Of a stretch of 34,920 nucleotides of DNA, positions 8,480-15,951 are shown piece by piece (within the stretch, counting starts at the first letter, position 1; each line of letters begins with the position of its first letter). This DNA is from JACDCA01 sp040881785 (GTDB lineage: Bacteria > Acidobacteriota > Vicinamibacteria > Vicinamibacterales > 2-12-FULL-66-21), in NCBI GenBank assembly GCA_040881785.1, contig JBBECO010000077.1:1-34920 (forward strand), given 5' to 3'. The position numbers were made by a program, and so were the translations under genes. The notes beneath the pieces are model-generated. The model saw nothing but the letters and a program-made list of their open reading frames with translations, did not search any database and was not told the DNA's origin.

Positions 8480-9499
8480 ATGTCTGTCCCCGACCGGTTC
8501 GGACGGCCGCTGCGCAGCCTGCGCATCTCCGTCACGGACCGCTGCAATTTGCGCTGTCAGTACTGCATGCCGGAGCCGGACTACGTCTGGCTGCCCCGCG
8601 AGAGCCTGCTCGCGTTCGAAGAGATCGCGGAGCTGACGGATGCCTTCGTGGCCGAGGGGGTGACCCGCGTGCGGATCACGGGCGGCGAACCGCTGCTCCG
8701 CCGCGATCTGCCGGTGCTGATCCAATCCCTCGCGGGACGTCCGGCCATCGAGGACCTGGCGCTCACGACCAACGGGATCCTCCTGAAGGCCCAGGCCGCG
8801 GCGCTGCGGCGGGCTGGTCTCAACCGCATCACGGTCAGCCTCGACACGCTGAAGCGGGACCGTTTCCGCGCCCTGACCGGCTCGAGTGACTTCGACGCGG
8901 TGCTCGCAGGGATCCACGCGGCGTACGAGGCCTTCGGCGCCCTCAAGATCGACACGGTCGCCATCCGGGGCACCAACGACGACGAACTGGTGGATCTCCT
9001 CGAGTTCGGGCGCGCCGTCAACGCGGAAGTCCGCTTCATCGAATACATGGACGTCGGCGGCGCCACGCGGTGGTCGCCCTCAGCAGTGGTCCCCCGCGCC
9101 GAGATGCTCGAAGCGATCGGCCGGCACTACGGAGATGTCGTCCCCCTCCACGAGCGCACGTCCGCGCCGGCCGAGCGCTTCCTGCTGCCGGACGGCCGGA
9201 CCTTCGGCATCATCGCGTCCACGACCGCCCCCTTCTGCGCCACCTGCGACCGTGCCCGGCTCACCGCCGACGGCATCTGGCTCCTCTGCCTGTACGCGTC
9301 AGCGGGCACCGACCTGCGGCGCCCGCTCAGGGCGGGCGCCACGCGCGACGAACTGCGCCAGCTCATTCACGCGGTCTGGTCGGTCCGCGCCGACCGCGGC
9401 GCGGAAGAGCGCCTGGGGATGGACCGTCAGACGACCCTGATCCCGCTGCGTGCGCTCAAGAAAGACGCGCATCTCGAAATGCACACCCGGGGGGGATAG
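8480..9499 (+). CDS. moaA: GTP 3',8-cyclase MoaA (molybdenum cofactor biosynthesis)
   Basis: A radical SAM enzyme that, with MoaC, turns GTP into cyclic pyranopterin monophosphate, the first step of molybdenum cofactor synthesis. The N-terminal cluster motif is Cys22-x3-Cys26-x2-Cys29 in TDRCNLRCQYCMPE. The second, GTP-binding 4Fe-4S cluster is held by Cys253, Cys256 and Cys270 (FCATCDRARLTADGIWLLCL). The protein ends in the conserved Gly-Gly that enters the active site. All expected residues are present in 339 residues, so it should be active. No other moa or moe gene is in the window. It is transcribed away from the M20 gene and is followed 72 bases later by the patatin gene. Confidence 0.97.
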   Translation: MSVPDRFGRPLRSLRISVTDRCNLRCQYCMPEPDYVWLPRESLLAFEEIAELTDAFVAEGVTRVRITGGEPLLRRDLPVLIQSLAGRPAIEDLALTTNGILLKAQAAALRRAGLNRITVSLDTLKRDRFRALTGSSDFDAVLAGIHAAYEAFGALKIDTVAIRGTNDDELVDLLEFGRAVNAEVRFIEYMDVGGATRWSPSAVVPRAEMLEAIGRHYGDVVPLHERTSAPAERFLLPDGRTFGIIASTTAPFCATCDRARLTADGIWLLCLYASAGTDLRRPLRAGATRDELRQLIHAVWSVRADRGAEERLGMDRQTTLIPLRALKKDAHLEMHTRGG

Positions 9500-9571
9500 A
9501 TCCGGCGGCACTTGTGTCACAATCTGGCCCACCGAGCCACCCCCGTTTCCCATCGTGACGACAACCACAGC

Positions 9572-11551
9572 ATGGCCGATCTAGAGTTCCTCTCGACGAT
9601 TCCCATCTTCCGCTTCTTCACACGGCCCGAGCTCGAGGCCGCCGAGAAGCTGTTCCAGGAAGTCACGGTCCAGAAGGATGACATCGTGGTCGCGCTCGGC
9701 GAGCAGGGCGACACGTTCTACGTCGTGCTCGAGGGGGAGCTGGACGTCTGGGACGGCAGCACGCCGTCGCGACAGACCGGTACCCTCCGGCGCGCGGACT
9801 TCTTCGGGGAGATGGCGCTGCTGCAGGGGGGCGTGCGCACCGCGACGGTCAAGGCCGCGCGCCGGTCGCGGCTGCTGGTGGTGGACAAACCGGCGTTCGA
9901 CGAGCTGTTTCTCAGCAACCCGAAAGCGATCGAGTACTTCGCGCGGGTGCTGTCGAAACGGCTCGCCAGCGTCACGCGAGGCGAGCGCATCCGGCGGGCG
10001 ACGACGGCGATCAGCGTGGCCAGCCGCAGGGGCCTGACGGGCGAGACGCTCGTCGCCTTCTCGCTCGCCTCACTGCTCAAGGAGATTACCGGGACCGAGG
10101 TCGTCTACGTCGAAGTGCGGCCGGGCGAAGAGTCGAACCCGAAGCTGCTGCGCCTCCTCAGTGACACCCTCGACGCCGTCCCGCAGAAGATCACGTCGGC
10201 GGTGTCGGACCGGGATGGCGGGCCGGCGCTCCTGACCATCGCCGTTCCCGAGGACCTGACCGCCGCCAAATACGGCGACGTCATGTCGAACCTCGTCTCG
10301 AAGCTGAGCGACACCTTCAGCTTCATCGTCTTCGACCTGGGGTCGGGGACGCCCGGCCTCGTCGAATCGGCGGGGGACTACTCCGATGTCTTCGTGGCGA
10401 TCGTGGACGAGGCGAAGGAAGACGCCGGGATTGCGTCGCCGCGCTCGACGAAGGTCATGCGGGTCGTGAACCTGTTCAACCCGACGACGCGACCGGTGTC
10501 GATCAGCAGCTCGGAACCGTACGTGATCCCGTACCATCCGGCGCTGGCCGCCCCGACACGGGATGCCGTGGACTTCATCCGGGCACACCCGCGATCGGCG
10601 CCCGCGCTCCCGCTCTATCGCCTCACCCACAAGCTGCTCGGCACCTCGATCGGGCTGGCCCTGGGCGGCGGGGCCGCGTTCGGCATCGCGCACCTCGGTG
10701 TGTTGCGCGTGCTCGAGCGGGCCGGCATCCCCATCGATCTCGTGGCCGGCTGCAGCCAGGGGTCGATCATCGCGGTCGGCTACGCGGCGGGGCTGCCGGT
10801 GGACGAGATGATCGAGATCGCGCGGGAGCTGGGCGTCAAACGCAACTTCCTGTTCGCGTCGGACCCGACGTTCTTCCTGAAACCGGGCATCCTGTCGGGG
10901 CAGCGCTTCATCACGATCATGCGGCCCTACCTGAAGGGCAAGGAAACCTTCGAGCAGCTCGTGCTGCCCTGCCGGACGGTCGCGACCGACATCGCGACCG
11001 GCGAGCGCATCTCGATCGGATCGGGCCGGCTCGAGACGGCGTTCCGCGCGAGCTCGTCGGTGCCCATGGTCATGGCCCCGCTCCAGGTGGGCGAGCGCGT
11101 GCTCGTGGACGGCGGCGTCGCGGATCCCGTGCCGGCGGAAGTCGTGGTGGACATGGGTGCGGACCTGACGGTGGCCGTCAACGTCGTGCCGCGCCTGAAG
11201 CGCGGGGTCGAGAACGCGCTGTCGTACTGGTTCCGCCGCCTGAACACGCTCAATCCGCTCACCTATCTCGGCGACGGACACGATCTGCCGAGTCTCTTCG
11301 ACATCGTCATGAACTCGATGCAGATCCTGCAGTACGAGCTGGGGAACTTCAAGGCGATCACCGCCGACGTGCTGATCAATCCGGACCTGTCGGACTTCAC
11401 CTGGATCGAGTACTACCGGGCCGACGAGCTGATCGAGCGGGGCGCCGAGGCGGCCGAAAAGGTCCTGCCGCAGATCGAGAAGGCGGTCGAGTCGAAGCTC
11501 GCGTCGATCCGCCAGGCCGCGCCCGGGAACCGCATCCCCGCTGGAGGTTGA
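9572..11551 (+). CDS. Cyclic-nucleotide-binding patatin-like phospholipase (NTE/RssA family)
   Basis: A 659-residue protein resembling the soluble part of eukaryotic neuropathy target esterase. Residues 5-120 are a cyclic-nucleotide-binding domain with an intact phosphate-binding cassette: FFGEMALLQGGVRTATV, where Glu80 and Arg89 are the residues that hold cyclic nucleotide. A middle Rossmann-like region follows (about 150-340). The patatin domain begins near residue 361: oxyanion loop ALGGGAAFG, nucleophile elbow GCSQG (Ser395) and the DGG motif with Asp513, giving a complete Ser-Asp dyad. It should hydrolyse phospholipids or lysophospholipids at the membrane. The ATG at 9572 is preferred over an upstream TTG at 9512 because the domain starts directly after it. 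The cyclase gene follows immediately. Confidence 0.94.
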   Translation: MADLEFLSTIPIFRFFTRPELEAAEKLFQEVTVQKDDIVVALGEQGDTFYVVLEGELDVWDGSTPSRQTGTLRRADFFGEMALLQGGVRTATVKAARRSRLLVVDKPAFDELFLSNPKAIEYFARVLSKRLASVTRGERIRRATTAISVASRRGLTGETLVAFSLASLLKEITGTEVVYVEVRPGEESNPKLLRLLSDTLDAVPQKITSAVSDRDGGPALLTIAVPEDLTAAKYGDVMSNLVSKLSDTFSFIVFDLGSGTPGLVESAGDYSDVFVAIVDEAKEDAGIASPRSTKVMRVVNLFNPTTRPVSISSSEPYVIPYHPALAAPTRDAVDFIRAHPRSAPALPLYRLTHKLLGTSIGLALGGGAAFGIAHLGVLRVLERAGIPIDLVAGCSQGSIIAVGYAAGLPVDEMIEIARELGVKRNFLFASDPTFFLKPGILSGQRFITIMRPYLKGKETFEQLVLPCRTVATDIATGERISIGSGRLETAFRASSSVPMVMAPLQVGERVLVDGGVADPVPAEVVVDMGADLTVAVNVVPRLKRGVENALSYWFRRLNTLNPLTYLGDGHDLPSLFDIVMNSMQILQYELGNFKAITADVLINPDLSDFTWIEYYRADELIERGAEAAEKVLPQIEKAVESKLASIRQAAPGNRIPAGG

Positions 11552-11556
11552 CGCCC

Positions 11557-13404
11557 ATGAACCCCCTGCTCCAGGCCATCCTCGTCGCGGCACTCCTCTG
11601 GTCGGCGCTCGCGGCGGTGTACGTGCTCATCCTCCGCAAGCGGCTGCTGGCGCGGTTCGAGCACGGGTTCCTCTTCGCGCTCCTGATCGCCATGATTGGC
11701 GGGGCCCTGATGGCCTCGACGATCATCGGCGTGTGGGGCTACCAGTCCGCGAGATTGCTGCTCGAAGAGGGCGTGATCGAGGAGCTCGCCGAGATCGGCA
11801 GGATCGTGGAGACGGAGCTCGTGAACGACCAGGAGAACATCGGACGGCAGTTGAACGGCTTCGGCACATCGCTGCTGCCGTTGCTCGACCGGCAGGCGCC
11901 CGTCTCCGAGCTGACCGGCCAGCTGCGGACCGCCCTGAACTTCAACGAACGCTTCCTGGAGCTCCTGCTCTTCGACGACGCCGGCCGGCTGGTCGCGTCC
12001 AGCAGCCGGCTGGAGCACGCCGAGCCGGTCAGTAAACAGGCGATCGGCGCGAACCTCGACGGCGCCCCCTTCGTGTCGGACGCACAGCTGTCACAAGCGT
12101 TCGGCCGGCAGGTCCTGTTCATCAGCTATCCGATCCGGAACGGCTCGGGCCCCGTCCGCGGCGCGATTGGGGCACGGTACGACCTGCAGAGCGAGCTCGC
12201 GGACATCGTCGGCAGCATCGTGTTCAACGAAAGCGGCTACGCGGTGATGGTCGACAGCGACGGCCACGTCATCGCGCATCGCGACGCCAGCCGGCTCGAG
12301 ACGGACGTCTCGGACTATCCGGCGGTCCAGCAGGCGCGGCAGACGGGCACGGTCGGCTCGATCGTGGCGGCGAACCGGGCGGGCCAGGAAAGACTCTTCG
12401 TCTATCGTCCGATCAAAAGTCCCTCCACCGTGGCAAGAGGGGCCTGGGTCCTGCTGACCGAAATCGATGCGCACGAGCTGCTCGCCCCGGTACGCAGACT
12501 GCGCGACGAGCTCGCGATCGGCATCGGGTTGGTGCTCCTCATCAGCATCGTCATCGGGCACCAGGTGTCCTCGTCCATGCATCGCCCGCTGCACACGCTC
12601 GGGGAGTTCGCACACAAGATCGGCTCGGGCGATCTGACGAGCCGCGTCGATATCGGCGGGCGCGACATCGCGGGTCGCCTGGCGACGACGCTCAACCACA
12701 TGGCCGCCGGCCTCCAGGAGCGCGACCACGTCAAGGAAGTCTTCGGCCGGTATATCGCGACACAGGTCTCCGACGAGATCCTGAAAGGTGAGGTGAATCT
12801 CGGGGGAGCCGAGAAAAACGTCACCGTGCTGTTCTCCGACATCCGGAACTTCACGCAGATGTCCGAGAAGATGACGCCGCAGCAGGTGGTCACTTTCCTG
12901 AACGACTACTTCACCGAAATGGTGGACGCCGTGTTCGAACACGGCGGCGTCCTCGACAAGTTCCTCGGCGACGGCCTGATGGCCGTGTTCGGGTCGCTCA
13001 GCAACGACCCCGGGCACCCGCGCAACGCCGTGCTGGCCGCACTGCGCATGCAGGCGCTGCTCGGCAAGATCAACGGCATGCGGGCGATGTCGGGCCAGCC
13101 GCCGATCGCGATCGGCGTCGGCATCCACACGGATGCGGCGGTCGTCGGCAACATCGGATCGCGCAAGCGCCTCGAGTACACCGTCGTCGGTGACGGGGTC
13201 AACACGTCGTCGCGCCTCCAGGCGCTCAACAAGGAGTTCGGGACGACGATCCTGATCTCGGAGACCACCTACGAGGCCGTGAAAGCAGACGTCGAGTGCC
13301 GCCAGATGCCCGACACCCATCTGCGCGGGAAGACGAAAGACCTGAAGATCTACGAAGTCATCAGCATGAAGGCGGGCGCCGCCCCCGCCACGGCGACCGT
13401 CTGA
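11557..13404 (+). CDS. Membrane class III adenylate cyclase with extracytoplasmic sensor and HAMP domain
   Basis: This 615-residue protein has two N-terminal hydrophobic segments (LLQAILVAALLWSALAAVYV and FLFALLIAMIGGALMASTII), an extracytoplasmic Cache-like sensor region (about 65-300), a further membrane segment (IGIGLVLLISIVIG), HAMP (about 340-395) and a C-terminal class III cyclase domain (about 420-605). Metal-binding Asp428 and Asp472, adenine-selecting Lys468 and Thr542, and transition-state Asn549 and Arg553 are all present, so it should make cAMP from ATP. GGAGG lies nine bases before the ATG, at the very end of the phospholipase gene, so the two are probably co-expressed. The upstream TTG at 11548 is a less likely start. 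Confidence 0.95.
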   Translation: MNPLLQAILVAALLWSALAAVYVLILRKRLLARFEHGFLFALLIAMIGGALMASTIIGVWGYQSARLLLEEGVIEELAEIGRIVETELVNDQENIGRQLNGFGTSLLPLLDRQAPVSELTGQLRTALNFNERFLELLLFDDAGRLVASSSRLEHAEPVSKQAIGANLDGAPFVSDAQLSQAFGRQVLFISYPIRNGSGPVRGAIGARYDLQSELADIVGSIVFNESGYAVMVDSDGHVIAHRDASRLETDVSDYPAVQQARQTGTVGSIVAANRAGQERLFVYRPIKSPSTVARGAWVLLTEIDAHELLAPVRRLRDELAIGIGLVLLISIVIGHQVSSSMHRPLHTLGEFAHKIGSGDLTSRVDIGGRDIAGRLATTLNHMAAGLQERDHVKEVFGRYIATQVSDEILKGEVNLGGAEKNVTVLFSDIRNFTQMSEKMTPQQVVTFLNDYFTEMVDAVFEHGGVLDKFLGDGLMAVFGSLSNDPGHPRNAVLAALRMQALLGKINGMRAMSGQPPIAIGVGIHTDAAVVGNIGSRKRLEYTVVGDGVNTSSRLQALNKEFGTTILISETTYEAVKADVECRQMPDTHLRGKTKDLKIYEVISMKAGAAPATATV

Positions 13405-14210
13405 TGCCCTCGGGCCGTTCGCTTCCGCACGAACCCGCAACCGATATTCTCCGGTCGATCGCCGAGGGGCACGTGTCGGCGGCGGAGGCCGTCCAGGCCC
13501 ATCTCGATCAGATCGACCGGCTCGAGCCGCAGCTCAATGCCTTCGTGGACGTGCGCGGCGAAGCGGCGCTCGCCGAGGCACGCGCGCAGGATGACGCCGC
13601 CGCGCGGGGTGAAGCGCGGGGCTCGCTCGGCGGTTTGCCGGTTTCAGTGAAGAGCGCCTTCGAGGTCACAGGCCGACATCACGTCGAGCCGTTTCGACCC
13701 GACGGGCTCGACCGGGCGCGGCAGCTCTGGGACGTTTTCTCCGCCGAAGCCGGACTCCTCACGCTGGACGAGACGCTGCACGGCGCCGAACGCGGGCTGC
13801 CGATCCTCAAGGCGTTCATGAAGGGGGACGCCCCGCTGCCGCCGCTGACGAGCAAGGGCTTCATCCAGGCGTGGGCGGATCGCGACACGCTCCGCGCGCA
13901 CGTGCTGCGGCAGATGGCGAGCCATCGGGTGCTCCTCTGCCCGGTCGCCTCGATCCCGGCCTTCCGCCACGGCGAGCGCTCGTGGATGGTCGAAGGCACC
14001 GAGGTCGAGTACCTCGACGCGATGACCTACACCCACTGGTGCAACGTCCTTGGTTATCCGGCGGTGGTCGTGCCGGCGGGCACGTCCGCCGAGGGGCTGC
14101 CGATCGGCGTGCAGGTGGTGGGGCGTCCGTACGAGGAGGAGCTCCTGCTGGCCGTGGCCGCGCAGATCGAGCGCGAGCTGGGCGGCTACACGAGGCCGCC
14201 CATCTCGTAG
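13404..14210 (+). pseudogene. Amidase signature family gene with internal in-frame deletion of the catalytic core
   Basis: Both ends match the amidase signature family. The N-terminus has the usual helix (AEAVQAHLDQIDRLEPQLNA) and the strand carrying the catalytic Lys (GGLPVSVKSAFEVTG, Lys83). The C-terminus has LLCPVASIPAFRHG and NVLGYPAVVVPAG. The length is 268 residues instead of roughly 450-500. Directly after EVTG (about 13670) the sequence jumps to HHVEPFRPDGLDRARQL, normally found near residue 300. The Gly/Ser-rich loop with the cis-Ser and nucleophilic Ser is missing, so hydrolysis is not expected. The frame is intact on both sides, so a shortened protein could still be made. The ATG at 13404 overlaps the cyclase stop (TGATG). 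A local misassembly could also produce this. Confidence 0.7.
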
Positions 14211-14238
14211 CTGTGCTGTCGTGCGGAGGGGACGGAGA

Positions 14239-15951
14239 TCAGGGGCGCGTGCGCTTCGCAGGGGTCTGGCTGACGATCCCTTTTCCCTCTTCGATCACCA
14301 GGTGCTGGTTGGCAGCGATGCCGGTGATGCGGTCTTTCTGGCCGCTCGGCCAGTCGATCTCGATCGCCGACACCTGCGTGTCTTTCGCCAGACCGAACGT
14401 CAGCGCCAGGTCGCTCTGCGAGCAGTAGCTCGAGCCGCTGCGCACCATGCTCCACTGCTTGCCGCCGGCGCTGGCGATGCGGACGACGGCGCCGATGCCG
14501 TCGCGGTTGGATTTGACCCCTTTGGTGCGGATGGAGATGAAGTTGTTCGCGTTGCCGCCATCGTTGCGGTAGAGCCACGCCGGCCCGTGGTTCTCGGTGA
14601 AGAGGACGTCGAGGTCCCCGTCGCGGTCGTAGTCGCCGTAGACGGCGCCGCGCGCCAGGATGGGACGGCTGAACTGCGCGCCGACGTCCTTGATGGCGTC
14701 TTCGAACCTGCCCTTCCCGGTATTGCGGAACAGGTGCGGCGGCTGCCGGTACTTCACCTTGGGCTGGACGCGTTCGATCTCCTCTTCGATGTGGCCGTTG
14801 GCCGCGAGGATGTCGAAGTAGCCGTCGAGGTCGTAGTCGAAAAAGAACACACCGAACGCGAGCGACAGCAGACTGGCGCGTCCGATGGACGAGCGCGGCG
14901 CCTCGTCCACGAAGAGGTTCTTTCCCTCGTTCCGATAGAGACCCAGCATCTGGCTCGAGAAGTTCCCGACGATCAGATGCGGGCGCCCCGAGCGGTCGTA
15001 GTCCACGGCGTCGACGCCCATGGCGCCGCGCGCGACACCGTCCTCGCTGTAGGCGACGCCCGCCGACATCCCTTCCTCGGTGAAGGTGCCGTTGCGGTTG
15101 TTGCGGTACAACTTGTTCGGCTGCGTGTCGTTGGCGATGAACATGTCGGGCCAGCCGTCCATGTCGTAGTCGAGCACGGCGACGCCGAGCGACTTGCTGT
15201 TGGGATCCGCGATGCCGGCCTTGACGCTGGCGTCCTCGAACTTCCCGCCGCCCAGGTTGCGATACAGCTTCGACGCCGTCCCCTTGTACGACTCGGGCGT
15301 GCAGTACGACTTCTCCGTGCCGTCCAGCGAGCACCAGATGTCGGTCTTCGCGCTCCACTGCACGTAGTTGGCGACGAAGAGATCGAGGTGGCCGTCCTTG
15401 TCGTAATCGAGCCAGGCGGCGCTCGTGCCGAAATTCGCGTTGGCGATGCCGGCCGCCTTCGTCACGTCCTTGAACTTGCCGCCGCCGAGGTTCTGGAAGA
15501 GACGGTCCCCCTCGAGCGCGGTGACGTACAGGTCCTGCCGGCCGTCGTTGTCATAGTCGGCGGCCGCGACCCCCATCCCGTACAGCTCCACGTCGAGGCC
15601 GCTGCCGGCGGTGATGTTGGTGAACGTGCCGGTGCCCGTGTTGCGGTACAGGGCGCTCAGCGACCGCCTGCCCGCGCGCGGGGCCCAGTCGCGGCTGTTC
15701 ACGAGGAACACGTCCAGCCAGCCGTCGCCGTCCACGTCGAAGAACGCGGCGCCCGATCCCAGCGTCTCGGGCAGCCACTTCTTCCCCTGCTTGCCGCTGT
15801 TGTGCGTGAACTTGATGCCCGACGCCGCGGTCACGTCGGTGAACTGGACGCGGGCCGGCTGCGCCGCGAGCACCGCGGCCGAGACACCGACGGCCGCCAC
15901 GATCGTCAGGATGCGCGCGGGTCGAATCGACAAAGGGGTCCCTCGAAACAT
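14239..15951 (-). CDS. CRTAC1-type secreted FG-GAP/VCBS propeller protein with ASPIC/UnbV domain (copy D)
   Basis: A 570-residue exported protein, last in the seven-gene run. An N-terminal hydrophobic segment (ARILTIVAAVGVSAAVLAAQ) is the likely signal peptide. Seven Asp-rich repeats of the DxDxDGxxD type follow, for example DVDGDGWLDVFL, DYDNDGRQDLYV and DYDLDGYFDILA, spaced about 50-70 residues as in calcium-binding seven-bladed integrin-like propellers. One repeat (DYDRSGRPHLIV) has lost two Asp. The C-terminal part (NRDGIGAVVRIASAGGKQWS, then LTFGLAKDTQVSAIEIDWPS) is the ASPIC/UnbV domain. Its ATG overlaps the cytochrome stop as TAATG. It ends 28 bases from the convergent amidase remnant. 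The substrate or ligand is unknown. Confidence 0.92.
   Translation of the reverse strand: MFRGTPLSIRPARILTIVAAVGVSAAVLAAQPARVQFTDVTAASGIKFTHNSGKQGKKWLPETLGSGAAFFDVDGDGWLDVFLVNSRDWAPRAGRRSLSALYRNTGTGTFTNITAGSGLDVELYGMGVAAADYDNDGRQDLYVTALEGDRLFQNLGGGKFKDVTKAAGIANANFGTSAAWLDYDKDGHLDLFVANYVQWSAKTDIWCSLDGTEKSYCTPESYKGTASKLYRNLGGGKFEDASVKAGIADPNSKSLGVAVLDYDMDGWPDMFIANDTQPNKLYRNNRNGTFTEEGMSAGVAYSEDGVARGAMGVDAVDYDRSGRPHLIVGNFSSQMLGLYRNEGKNLFVDEAPRSSIGRASLLSLAFGVFFFDYDLDGYFDILAANGHIEEEIERVQPKVKYRQPPHLFRNTGKGRFEDAIKDVGAQFSRPILARGAVYGDYDRDGDLDVLFTENHGPAWLYRNDGGNANNFISIRTKGVKSNRDGIGAVVRIASAGGKQWSMVRSGSSYCSQSDLALTFGLAKDTQVSAIEIDWPSGQKDRITGIAANQHLVIEEGKGIVSQTPAKRTRP

Noticed and set aside
14211..14238. Terminator between the convergent amidase remnant and copy D
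   Set aside because: The 28 bases contain no inverted repeat with a T-run on either strand.
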